From: Jackrogersella multiformis
Taxonomy: Eukaryota; Ascomycota; Sordariomycetes; Xylariales; Hypoxylaceae
DNA length: 64,000 bases
Direction of reading: 5' to 3'
NCBI GenBank assembly: GCA_902806575.1
Contig: CADCXD010000018.1
Span: forward strand, 3,038,001 to 3,102,000
Positions 1 to 9,309 of the stretch are shown piece by piece. The stretch's first letter is position 1; the number at the start of each line of letters is the position of its first letter. The position numbers were made by a program, and so were the translations under genes. The notes beneath the pieces are model-generated. The model worked only from the letters and a program-made list of their open reading frames with translations. It was not told where the DNA came from and made no database searches.

Positions 1-1648
1 CATGCTCGGATACGGCAGCTTCGGCAGCTTCTTCCTCTTGCTGCTTCGGCTTTCCCATCCCCGGTAGGGCCATCATAGTGGGTACCGGAGGGGCGGCCAT
101 TCTAGACGACGAAGGCCTCTCGGAGAGTTCACTAGAACGACGCTCCGATGGTGGTGATACCTTCGGTTTCTTTGCTATGGCCGAGCTACCCATGGGAGCC
201 ATTCCGGGGGGGCCGAACATGCTATGGAAGCCCATGCCACCGCTCATCTTTGCCATCCTAGCACGAAGCTCCTCTTTTCGTCTTACTTCGGGATCGACAT
301 CATCAGCCTCCTCCCCCGCTTCCTCCTCTTCGCCCTCGGGGATTTCCGGCTCGGGGGCAGGTCCCCTGTGAGGACGGGATTTTTCATCACTGTCTTCCTT
401 CTCAGTGAGATCTTCCTGCCCCTCCGTCGTATCCCCTGCGCCTGACATGTCCGCCTCGTTCCCATCGTTCTCAGCGGATGCTGTAGTAGATTTTCGTCGA
501 ACGGACAATGACTGCCTGGGAGGTCTGGGCTCGTCGACGGATTTCTTGCTAGCAACCTCGGCTGTGTCTTGTCTCTCCAAAGGAGGTGGGGCATCTACAG
601 CAGCCTCCTCTACTGGGGCGGGACTCTCACTCTCGGTACGCTTTTTCGGGGGACGCTTAGGTTTCTCCTTCTTCGCCACAGCGTCCGCATGCCGCTGAGC
701 TGCTTCAGCCTGCTGCTTCTGGAGCAAAGCGATCCGCTCCTTCAAACTGGTTGGCTTGGGCTGGTCCTCTGCTTGACCTTCGGCGGTACTCGTAGGAACA
801 AGCCCGGCTTTCTCCGCATTTTCTAGAGCTTCGGCCTCTTTAGCTTTAATCTCGGGATCTTCATCTCGCCTGTAAACCTTTGCGGTAGGTACGTCACGAG
901 GAGGAGGGACGTAAGCATTCCTACTCGGGGGAGGAGCAACGAATGGCTTCTTGACGAAGCCGGAACTACCGGAGCTTAACTTGCCAGGCTTAAAAGGCGC
1001 AACAGGAGGTGCGGCTGGCTTGTTGAAAGCGGCTATACGATCTCTGAACGAGTTGATGGCGGGCTTCTCGGACACGGGAGGGGCGGGCCGAGCCGCAGCG
1101 GTCGCTGGAGCTTTCTGCGCCGCGTGAGTAGCGACAGGCGGGCTTGAAGGCTCAGGCATCTTAGGTTCGACAGGGACAAGGACAGGGACAGGGACAGGAG
1201 CTGGAATGGGAGCCGGCTCTGGTGGTTTAGCTACAGGAGCAACGGGAGTAGGAGGAGAGCGGGGTACTGGCGGCGGGAGAGATGGTGAAGCAATATGTGG
1301 TTCTTCGTAAGCCACGTCTGAGTATATATCCACATGTTCCTCCATTGGCGGAGACTCATATGGAGCAGCAGGCGGCGGTGGCGGAGGAGAGGAGGCAGTG
1401 GGTTCCGTCTCCTTCTTACGGGTTCTCGTTGGGCGCGGCGGGGCAGTTGGTTCATATTTCTCCACGAAGTTCCGGGGAAAGATTCCCTCTTGCTTCACAC
1501 CCAAGCCATCAACATATTCGCCACTGTACCAGGCATCATCCTCCTCGTCAGTGACAGTTATGATTTGACCGATGACGAAGGGTAGGTCGTCTTCGTGGGA
1601 CGAGGTATACTCGTAGACGGCCTTTACTTTGAATGGCACGGCCGCCAT
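1..1648 (-). CDS. BBC1: BBC1/MTI1-like SH3-domain actin-patch protein (partial, C-terminus beyond left edge)
   Basis: Reading leftward from the ATG at 1648 the frame stays open to the window edge (about 549 codons) without an intron. Residues ~5-68 form an N-terminal SH3 domain: the ALYDY-like stretch reads AVYEYTSSHEDDL, followed by GQIITVTDEEDDAWYSGEY and the closing GIFPRNFVEKYEP. The rest is low-complexity and proline-rich (PPPPPP, PIPAPVPVPV), with a conserved-looking INSFRDRIAAFNKP segment, a similar SLKERIALLQKQQAEA segment, and acidic EEEEAGEEADD stretches. In yeast, Bbc1/Mti1 is a cortical actin-patch protein that restrains Las17/WASP-driven Arp2/3 activity during endocytosis; that role is inferred here from the single N-terminal SH3 plus proline-rich architecture. 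Its mRNA leader would contain the GAACTA repeat just upstream. The C-terminal domain cannot be seen, so another SH3 scaffold remains possible. Confidence 0.8.
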   Translation of the reverse strand, partial: MAAVPFKVKAVYEYTSSHEDDLPFVIGQIITVTDEEDDAWYSGEYVDGLGVKQEGIFPRNFVEKYEPTAPPRPTRTRKKETEPTASSPPPPPPAAPYESPPMEEHVDIYSDVAYEEPHIASPSLPPPVPRSPPTPVAPVAKPPEPAPIPAPVPVPVLVPVEPKMPEPSSPPVATHAAQKAPATAAARPAPPVSEKPAINSFRDRIAAFNKPAAPPVAPFKPGKLSSGSSGFVKKPFVAPPPSRNAYVPPPRDVPTAKVYRRDEDPEIKAKEAEALENAEKAGLVPTSTAEGQAEDQPKPTSLKERIALLQKQQAEAAQRHADAVAKKEKPKRPPKKRTESESPAPVEEAAVDAPPPLERQDTAEVASKKSVDEPRPPRQSLSVRRKSTTASAENDGNEADMSGAGDTTEGQEDLTEKEDSDEKSRPHRGPAPEPEIPEGEEEEAGEEADDVDPEVRRKEELRARMAKMSGGMGFHSMFGPPGMAPMGSSAIAKKPKVSPPSERRSSELSERPSSSRMAAPPVPTMMALPGMGKPKQQEEEAAEAAVSEH

Positions 1649-3004
1649 GTTGCATCAGCGTCAGCGTCGTTGAGTTGCCGCGTGGTGGGACTGGAACTAG
1701 AACTAGAACTAGAACTAGAACTAGAACTAGAACTCGGATCTTAGGAATTTCGATGTACGATGTGCGATGTGCGATGTGCGATGATGTACAATTGGGCGGG
1801 GTTCGTAGATTGGTAAACGGAAACGGATGCGGCAGTATGATGATGACGATGATGTGCTAAAAAGATATTGTTTCTTCTTTTTTTAGCTGCCAAAGATGGA
1901 ACGAGGTTTCTGATCTCGAGTGGTTAAAACAATCAAAGGTCAAAGGGTAAGCTTGGGGAGTGTATAGTGTATCACAACTGGACAAATTAGGTGGAAGGTG
2001 GGATTAGAAGGGTGAGAGACGCGTGAGGCTGAGCATTCGAAAGCAGCCTGTCACAGCCCACGGCCCACGGCTGGAGCAGGTCGACGTCAGCGCATGAAAT
2101 TATACCCTATACCCTATATCTTTTATCTTTTTTTTCGGTTTTCCCTTGCGAATAGATGAGATGTAACCCACCTCAAAAGCCAAGATTGGCTAACTTAGAA
2201 CTGACGTGCGTGCTTCAGGTTGGACTGAGCTGATCGAGTTGCATAAAAGCTAGCTGTCGAACTCCAATGTAGTGTAGGTACGTTATTTTTAGACACTGAA
2301 GCACGCTGAAGCCTATTTGCTAACGTCGTGGTTAAGTTCAGTGAGAAAGAGAAATTAGAGGTGGTAAAAACAAAAGAACAAAAAAAAGGGACCGAGTAAT
2401 TTAATCGACAACAGACGATATGTCTATTATCTAGTGTATTCCGTAGACCTGAAAAGGTATTACCGTTCCCGTTCGGTTGAAGACCTGAAGGACCTGATGG
2501 ATCAAACGTGAGCAGTGAGAGTGAGAGACATGGAAAAGATGAATGCAATGCAGAGTTGTGCAGGGTTTCGTTCACTTCCAAGGTTACAATCTTACAAGGT
2601 TCTTAAGGGTTTGCTTGTGCTCCCAGTCAACTAAACCTTTAAACTGTTCCGAACGTTCCTTCCTTATGTCTCTTTTCCATAGCTGCCTAGCACCTATGCA
2701 GTCTAGGTACATTCCAATATGTAGATTTCAGTAGCAGTAGCTGTACCTAGGTACCTACACTCGGTAGGTGAAACGCACGGGCCAATGACGACGATACCAC
2801 ATGCATGCACCTCTATCCGCCGCCCACATAAGCACTAGTGGCTTGAATATCACGTGAATTGAGAGGTTTCGGTCTTTTCGGCAATGGTCTAATAGTGCGG
2901 ATAGCAATCAGGTGACAAACCCCCCTTCCATGATTAAGTATATAAGCCAATGAAAATTAATTCTTTTCCAATGGAAGGATGATGAAAGATTCATCCGATA
3001 ACCA
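1649..3004. other. Intergenic region between BBC1 and tRNA-Met
   Basis: Apart from the short tandem arrays at its left end, this stretch holds a poly-T/poly-A rich segment near 2125-2140 and 2375-2390 and ACCTAGGTACCTAC words near 2745-2770. Open frames here are short, mostly without an ATG start, and match no family I know. It probably carries the BBC1 promoter and the upstream region of the tRNA gene. Confidence 0.6.
1694..1735. repeat. GAACTA hexanucleotide tandem repeat
   Basis: Six perfect GAACTA units followed by one GAACTC unit, starting 46 bp upstream of the BBC1-like ATG, so probably in its 5' leader or core promoter. A second short array of GCGATGT units lies next to it at about 1755-1780. 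Confidence 0.9.
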
Positions 3005-3103
3005 GTCTTGGTGGCTCAGTTGGTTAGAGCGTTGGTCTCATAATATGAAGCACTCCCAGAGTGAGCTATCCAAAGGTCGTGAGTTCGAGTCTCTCCCAGG
3101 ACA
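3005..3103 (+). tRNA. tRNA-Met (anticodon CAT), elongator type, with 25-nt intron
   Basis: A full cloverleaf can be drawn. The acceptor arm GTCTTGG (3005-3011) pairs with CCAGGAC (3096-3102), followed by discriminator A. The D stem is GCTC/GAGC. The anticodon loop CTCATAA places CAT at 3039-3041. The T arm is GTGAG-TTCGAGT-CTCTC. The 25-nt intron (3043-3067) sits one base 3' of the anticodon, the canonical eukaryotic position. Two stem positions are T-T mismatches (31/39 in the anticodon stem and 50/64 in the T stem). A CAT anticodon in a nuclear gene means Met; the D-loop and T-loop with TTCGA favour elongator over initiator. It is followed by a T run that would end RNA polymerase III transcription. 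Confidence 0.9.
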
Positions 3104-3119
3104 TAATCCCGGAAAACGG

Positions 3120-3128
3120 TTTTTTTTT
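3120..3128 (+). terminator. RNA polymerase III T-run terminator of tRNA-Met
   Basis: Nine consecutive T on the RNA-like strand 17 bp after the tRNA 3' end; four or more T is the normal Pol III stop signal. Confidence 0.85.
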
Positions 3129-3971
3129 CACTTTTGTCTTTCATTTTGTAAAGAAATATACGACCCTAAAAAGTACATTGAACAGTGAACAGTGATTATT
3201 GACGTGTACCTATGCTCCATTCCCAAATATTTGTTTTTGTGGCAGTGGGACACATACATACTCGCGAGTTTTGTTAACTAAGTCATGGTCATAAATATAA
3301 AAACCGACAATCCACGATTTCTTTCACCGTAAGAAACGGGTGAGTACAAAGCTTATCTTCGTGTGAGGTCTCTAAAAAAATATTACTCGAGTGGCGGGAT
3401 AGCAACCTCGACAAATCGACCAGACAGAGTATTCGTGTCCTAATCATAAATACTTACACATCTACTAAGGCACCTATTCTTCAAGAACAGGTACTAGGAA
3501 GATTAACTCGATATTCCAAATCCTCTCCTAAGATCCTATAAATGATATATAAACTCGGGGTATTCCTCGACACGCATATAAAGGAGATGCCGAAAATTCG
3601 GCTAGGGATAGTAATCCGACCATAATCAACTCGCTATGCAAGCATGCGCTTCGCAGCACAATGACATACATACAAAAATATGATAGTAGATCCCTTTAAC
3701 TATAATATATATGACCACAGGTATATATACCCTCATAAGAAAACCAGATTGCATCAATATACAAGGTGACTCTTCCACCAGTTAGCATGGGAAAGTCCAA
3801 TTCAGACAACCCAAAGAATCCCAGACTACCATTGGTTTTGGTGTGTACTAATAGCTAACCTAATTACTAGAAACTAGGAAGCATCTAGCAAGCAGCCAAG
3901 AGACCGAGAGGCGGAGTAAATAGCCATAACATATCCGTCCTTCATAGGACGCGATGCCCCTTCCGTGAAGC
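3129..3971. other. AT-rich intergenic region
   Basis: AT-rich DNA with many TATA and ATATAT words and no sizeable open frame. It separates the tRNA from the 3' end of the decayed NLR gene. I see no repeat boundaries or transposon ends. Confidence 0.5.
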
Positions 3972-6128
3972 TCACGTATCTGTGAAATCCAGCGACACGC
4001 AACCACCTGCATTCACGCGAATGGGAAAGTAGTGGTTATTCATCGAGCCAGGATTGCTCGAAAGCGCATACCGGAGTTGTTCCCCCGTGTAGCTGTTCTT
4101 TGCTACGGAATAGTCGGGTTTGGTTCGCTCCTCGGTGATAGGGTACCCCGACGTGCTGTAGTCGAGGTCGTTGTTGTCACCCTCGACTGGGTAGAGCCTG
4201 AAACTATTTATGTAGAAATCCTGGATTTCGACAGCGCTGCCTGGCGGGTGACGTGGTGTGTTGGGGTGCCAGTATTGCGCGATCCATTGCTGGAATCCTG
4301 GGAAGAGGGGATGGCAGAGATTTTGATAATATGCGTCCTCGAGATTCTTCAGATTCTGCATCTGCTGGAAATGTTTCATCCAGGATTTTGCTGCGTAGTC
4401 GAGAAACGATGCCGTATTCTTACTGGGGGTACCAATGCGTCCACTTCGGGATGTTCGGCCAAGGCAGTACAAGTACGTTGCACATATTCGGAGGAGATAT
4501 TGGGATTCGGCCAGCGTAAATGCATGTTGAAAGCGGCACTGATCCGTTACCATCCGAATATCGTACTCGGACCTGCTAAATCCCGAAAACCCGGACGGGT
4601 TCGGCGAGAGGACCGGTCTACTCCCTAATTTATCCTCTTTGAGAAGGAACTCTCTCGCGGTCTCGTGTACGAAATAGACCGCCTGTCTAATTATCCGAAT
4701 GAAATGACCGCATAGTGATTTGACGTGATTCTCGAAATGATGAACAAGGTCGTATTCCACATCATCGAATGTGGTTGTCGCGGAACGCTTCGTGTCATCT
4801 TCCGGTGGGACAGCAAGGGCAACGCTAATCTCATTCAATGTTAAGGGGCGCGTAGCGGCGAGTATGATCATGAGGATCTTCCTGGCTCTCATCGAATTGG
4901 CGCGAGAAGCGAGAAGCTCGCTGTATATATTATATATGTCTCTATTCCTCAAGAGCTCATCAAGCTCTCACCGCGACGCGCCGGTTTCTACCTTCTGCTC
5001 CAATAGGCTTAAGATGAGATAAACCCAAAGGAATGTTCGGTCAGCTCGTGCTAGGAGCTCGGCTTCTATAAGGCTGAGGATTTCGACAGGCAGGCCTTGA
5101 CGGATGAGTTCATCGACTTTAGCACGGACGACCTTTGTTACGTCGCTACTTATTGCGTCCGTCTCATCCTCTCCTCGGAGGCGAATTATGGCACTCTTCA
5201 AGGGAGTTTGCTTCAAATCATTGGTGCCGCCCTGTGGGTGTGTCTGAAACGCAATCTTGATCTGAATCTCAGGGCGACTCGTGACAAGCATTTTCAGCTT
5301 GGTTACCACTCCTTTATTAATGACGCCTTCGCCATCCTTTCTCCTCTCCGCCTCTTGTGCCTATATTTACTTACGTTCCTGCTTCATGAAGTACTCCGAG
5401 ATAAGTTGTAGGAGGCGGCCGCGAAGCTCTGCGTCATATTCGTCGATGCCATCAATAATACAGATCGTATCATTGGCATCTGTACGTTCGACAGATTGTA
5501 TAAAGGCCTGCCATAGTTCTTTGAGGTTTTCCAACTTATCATTCCGAATATGGTTCATACCAGTAGTGATCAAGTCTCTTTGCTGAGTATATAGTTGATG
5601 AAGAAGAGCTTTGATTCCATTCATAGCATTCGACTGCTCTAAATTGTCGGTCTTCAAAAAGAAATAGCATATATTCACTCCCGCCTCCCTGGAGTTTGAG
5701 AACCGATCCACGAGGGAAGATGCTGGAACCGACTTACCACACCCTGGGTCTGCAGAGATTCATAGGAGATGGGCTGGGGGACTTTATCCATCCTTCATAG
5801 ATAGGATGATCGAGTATCCAAGTGCACGTACCTTCTACAGGTAACGGATTTCGATCTTTGTGCGCAACATAGTCCGATGTGCGTAAAGAGTGTAAGAAGG
5901 TACCACTCAATGTTCTCATCAAGCAGTTGACACAACCTTAGAGATGATATCTACGAGCCAATTAATGCCCGTATCTTCATCTGTCCATGTTTTTAGGTAA
6001 TGGCCGTTCAGTCCATGGATGGCAACGATGTCGACACACCGAAGAGCTTGGGGACTTTTAGGAACGAGTGTGTGTACACCATAATCAGGCTTCAAGGAAC
6101 TACATAGCAGCCGCGGCGGCTTTGCCAC
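3972..6128 (-). pseudogene. Decayed NLR-like gene: N-terminal alpha/beta-hydrolase remnant + NACHT NTPase
   Basis: The first ~70 codons (6128-5919) end in VDIVAIHGLNGHYLKTWTD, the usual opening of the lipase-like (DUF676-type) effector domain of fungal NLRs. Nearly all of that domain, including any GHSxGG elbow, is then missing. A shifted frame (5922-5734) resumes at the linker HKDRNPLPVEGTCTWIL. The main frame then gives the NACHT P-loop ISADPGCGKS and the Walker B-like TICIIDGIDEYD, LVTSRPEIQIKIAF and HETAREFLLKED. The main frame is broken by TGA at 5760-5762 (where a W is expected just before ISADPG), TAA at 5367-5369, TAG at 5361-5363 and TGA at 4968-4970, yet flanking homology continues in the same frame across the last three. 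No WD40/ankyrin/TPR repeats follow. An intact member would be a self/non-self recognition or heterokaryon-incompatibility-type receptor; this copy looks non-functional. Confidence 0.8.
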
Positions 6129-6605
6129 GGGAGCCTTTTAAAGCTTTGGACAACAACCCCCAACCAATTAAATAGGTATTAATAGGGAGAACATTGACTT
6201 AAGATATCATTTCGAGGGCAGTTAAAGAACTACTTTCAATCTGTTAAGTTTATAAGGCTGTGAGCCTATTTGGATACAACCGTTTTGGAGTCCGTTTTTC
6301 GTAGGAGGTAATATAGGAGACTAGGTATATTAGGGGTACCTAAGTACTTGGTCCGAGCTGAGAGAATTGACGCTAACCTCGATCTGGACAAGTGCATTTT
6401 ACATACGTAATATTTCGTACCTCAGTACCGATATCTAAGAAATTCCAATTGCAATAGAAGCTTCTACTCATTCTTACCTCCTCCCGACCACCGACCCCTA
6501 TCTACACATTTCTCCCCAATTTCCAAGGCAGTCGAAAGAATAGACCTACACTACGCCACCGCCCACGAACCACCCGCGAACCACCCACGTCCAACTACCG
6601 CAGCC
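6129..6605. other. Upstream region of RTR1
   Basis: AT-rich at the left, then a C-rich stretch (about 6540-6600) directly before the RTR1 ATG; one GGTACCTAAGTACTTGG word near 6336. No coding potential seen. Confidence 0.5.
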
Positions 6606-7559
6606 ATGTCATCCGCGTCTCCCTCGCAGCTCGCGAAACCCAAGGGCATCTTAAAGAAGCCGACCACCACCGCCACCACCGGCGCAACCTCGACTCCCCC
6701 CGCAGCCCAAGCAGCCCCCATATCTCCCCTCCCGCTCTCAGAGCACCAGCCGCGCGCGGACGGCAGCAAGAAGCCCAGCGCCCGCGAGCTGGCCATCCAG
6801 CAAGCCCTCGTGATCCAAGCCGCGCGGGACCGCGAGGACCGCATCCAAGACTCCATCATCGAGCTATCGCGGCTGCCGCTATCGCCCCCTCCCGACTCCA
6901 CCACCGCCACCACCTCCCCCGGCGACCTCGCCCTTTTCCAAGCTCTCATCCCCGCCTTCCTCCCCAGCGAGTACGAAGACCTGATCACGGAGCGCAACGC
7001 GCAGCGGCGGTGCGGGTACGCGCTGTGCGGGCGTCCGCGGCAGCGCCTGGGCCCGGGCGGCGCGTACAAGCTGCACCGGTACGGGCGCGCGGACTTCAGC
7101 ATCGTGCCGCGCGGGGAGCTGGAGCGGTGGTGCTCGCGCGAGTGCGCGCGGCGCGCCATGTACGTCAAGGTGCAGCTGATCGAGGCGGCGGGCGGCGGCC
7201 GCGCGCCCTCCGCGCGCATCGAGCTGCTCGACGAGTCCGGCGAGGGGGAGGGGGAAGACAGCGAGGACGCCGCCGCGCGGGTCGCGAGCGAGCTGCGGAG
7301 CCTGGAGAAGCAGAGGAAGGCCAAGGAACTGGCGCTGGAGCGGGGCGATACTACTACTACTACTACTACTACTGCTGCTACGAAGAAGAAGAACAACGTC
7401 CCGTCTGCTGGGAAGCAGGTTACGGTTACCATTAGGGAGAAGCGCGTTGTGATGGCGGCGCAGGAGCCCTCGCTGGACGACAAGGATGGCGAGGGCCATC
7501 TGGTGTTGGACGGGTATAAGACGAAGTTCGACCCGAAGGCGGACCTTAAGGAAAGATAG
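6606..7559 (+). CDS. RTR1: RTR1/RPAP2-type RNA polymerase II CTD phosphatase homolog
   Basis: A 317-residue uninterrupted protein. The Rtr1-type zinc domain is visible at about residues 125-200: RNAQRRCGYALCGRP supplies CX4C, and ERWCSRECARRAMYVKVQL supplies the CX3C pair and the signature helix. Yeast Rtr1 and human RPAP2 are atypical phosphatases acting on Ser5-P of the Pol II CTD and also help bring Pol II into the nucleus; activity here is inferred from the zinc motif only. The N-terminus (KPKGILKKP, then Thr/Ala/Pro-rich) and the C-terminus (GVDT8AATKKKNN-like low complexity coded by ACT repeats at 7350-7372) are disordered. The gene is extremely GC-rich, so the opposite strand also carries long open frames that I regard as shadows. 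Confidence 0.88.
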   Translation: MSSASPSQLAKPKGILKKPTTTATTGATSTPPAAQAAPISPLPLSEHQPRADGSKKPSARELAIQQALVIQAARDREDRIQDSIIELSRLPLSPPPDSTTATTSPGDLALFQALIPAFLPSEYEDLITERNAQRRCGYALCGRPRQRLGPGGAYKLHRYGRADFSIVPRGELERWCSRECARRAMYVKVQLIEAAGGGRAPSARIELLDESGEGEGEDSEDAAARVASELRSLEKQRKAKELALERGDTTTTTTTTAATKKKNNVPSAGKQVTVTIREKRVVMAAQEPSLDDKDGEGHLVLDGYKTKFDPKADLKER

Positions 7560-8116
7560 AAATATGGCAAGACTGTGAATGATTATTCAGCGAAAACTGG
7601 CAACTGGAGGACTACACAGAGCATTGATATTATCACTAGCATAGGTACTTGAGGCGTTCTGGTTGTCATCATTGAGATACCCGTAAGAGGCAAATAGCTG
7701 TATTGTCGCGAAAATAATAATAGTTCAAGATTCAAGAATGACATTTATATGACCACAATCGCAATTACCTTGCCTACGCCTACGCTTACCTTCACGTCGT
7801 TATAAGAGAACCGTAGAGGCCGTATAGGCAGCCCGAACCTAGGTATGGTGAATCCGAATCAAGAGCAAATCACGCACATTTCAGAAAATAAAGAAAAATG
7901 GCCATCAACCGTCATCCTTAGCATGCACTAGAGAATCGGGGACACCTTGTGTGGGAAGATCTCGTCAATTGCGGATCTAGAATGCACCTACTATCGTTTG
8001 TAGTAGAGACGCCGTAAGCCGTATCGCCATATGAGACCGATGCCAGTTGCCCAAATCAACCATCATACCCTTCCTCGTTCATGAAGCCGCCGCACATCCT
8101 GCGATGATTTGATGAT
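7560..8116. other. Convergent intergenic region RTR1 / RPS17
   Basis: Contains the 3' ends of both flanking transcripts; no open frame of note and no structured repeat seen. Confidence 0.5.
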
Positions 8117-8731
8117 TTAACGTGGAGGACGGTCGCCGAATCGTCGAGGTCGCTCGGCGGTCTGCTGCTGGGTGACAGGAACAACGTTGACGGGGACGTT
8201 GTCGAACTATATTTCATTATTGTCAGCAAGTAATCCTAGAAGTTTAATAGTAATGTGCGAAGATCAGAAAGACATACGCCAAGGTGCTTCAGCAGGTCCT
8301 TAGTCTCGACATCGATATCGAGCTGGCCGGCCTCGGTGTTCTGGGTGAAGTCTAGAGCGGACACCTCGGGGACGTATTGATCCTTTCGTTCTCGCTCCTC
8401 TTCTTGCAGCTTGAAGGAGATACCACGGACGGGACCTCGCTGGATTCTCTTCATCAAGTGGGTAGTGTAACCAGCAATCTAGAGACATCCAAAGTTAGCT
8501 ACCGGTCCAGTTTGATTCGATGATCGCCATCGCGGGATGAGGCGAATAGTTTCTGAGAGGCATTTCGAGGTTTCCTATGCTAACCTTGTTGCGGAGTCGC
8601 TTAGAGGCGATAATAGCGATCTCATCGCAGACTCGCTTGTTGGTCTCGAAGTCGAGGGTGAGCTTGGGGTAGTATCGCTCAATGATGACCTTGGCGGACT
8701 TCTTGACGGTCTTCGTACGAACGCGACCCAT
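8117..8731 (-). CDS. RPS17: 40S ribosomal protein S17 (eS17)
   Basis: Three exons: 8731-8585, 8478-8278 and 8206-8117, giving 145 residues. Exon 1 reads MGRVRTKTVKKSAKVIIERY and ends at KRLRNK; exon 2 starts IAGYTTHLMKRIQRGPVRGI and ends at LLKHLG; exon 3 reads FDNVPVNVVPVTQQQ and ends RFGDRPPR. The sequence and length match eS17 closely. Introns of 106 and 71 nt have GTTAGC and GTATGT donors and CTCTAG and TATAG acceptors. It is a structural component of the small-subunit beak/head. Two introns in a short ribosomal protein gene is typical of filamentous ascomycetes. Confidence 0.97.
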
Positions 8732-9309
8732 CTTGGCGGTGTTGGCTGTGGGTTAGTTGAAGAGAGTTTTGGTGTTGAGAGTTGAAGTCTGAAAATTATT
8801 CGATGATAGTGTTCTTGAGGAAACTCTCGAAAAGAATTATTGGGAGTGGGCAAAATCTATGTGGGGGGGATTTTACCGAATTCTTTGGTGGGTCCTAGGG
8901 CATAATGAATACCTTAGTACTTAGGTACATGAGTACATAGCTACATACGACGAATTATGTATGCACCTATGTAAATTATGCATAAATCAATATTCGAGAT
9001 ATACCGATAACGTACTCGTCAAGGCCATATATTAAAGACAATAGACATATAGTTCCTATTTAACCTTACTCACGTTTAGTACCTACCTAGGTAGGTGGCT
9101 ATCAGGGGATAAGAGCAACAGAAATGCCAATATACATGCACAGGTCTAATATAAATCACTTAATAACAGAGGATTTCGCTTATTCTGTATGTACAGAAAT
9201 CCTACAAAGCGTAGAGTGTACCATATATTATTATTACATGATGCCTCCCCGCCGCTGTGCTTCCCTCCGTGGGGGAGAAGCAGCATCCATTTGCCGTGGC
9301 CTATTCTGA
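8732..9309. other. Intergenic region RPS17 / MRP51
   Basis: RPS17 promoter side and MRP51 3' side. Holds several GGTACATGAGTAC and ACCTACCTAGGTAGGT words (about 8925-8945 and 9080-9100). No gene seen. Confidence 0.55.

Noticed and set aside
2195..2581. 128-codon minus-strand frame between BBC1 and the tRNA
   Set aside because: Random-looking composition, no motif, in a repeat-bearing spacer.
4032..4628. 198-codon plus-strand frame
   Set aside because: Antisense to the NACHT relic, no domain and no ATG-context support.
6551..7570. 339-codon open frame antisense to RTR1, and other long frames at 6879-7499 and 7010-7435
   Set aside because: Shadows caused by very high GC in RTR1; translations are Ser/Ala/Arg/Val low complexity with no domain.
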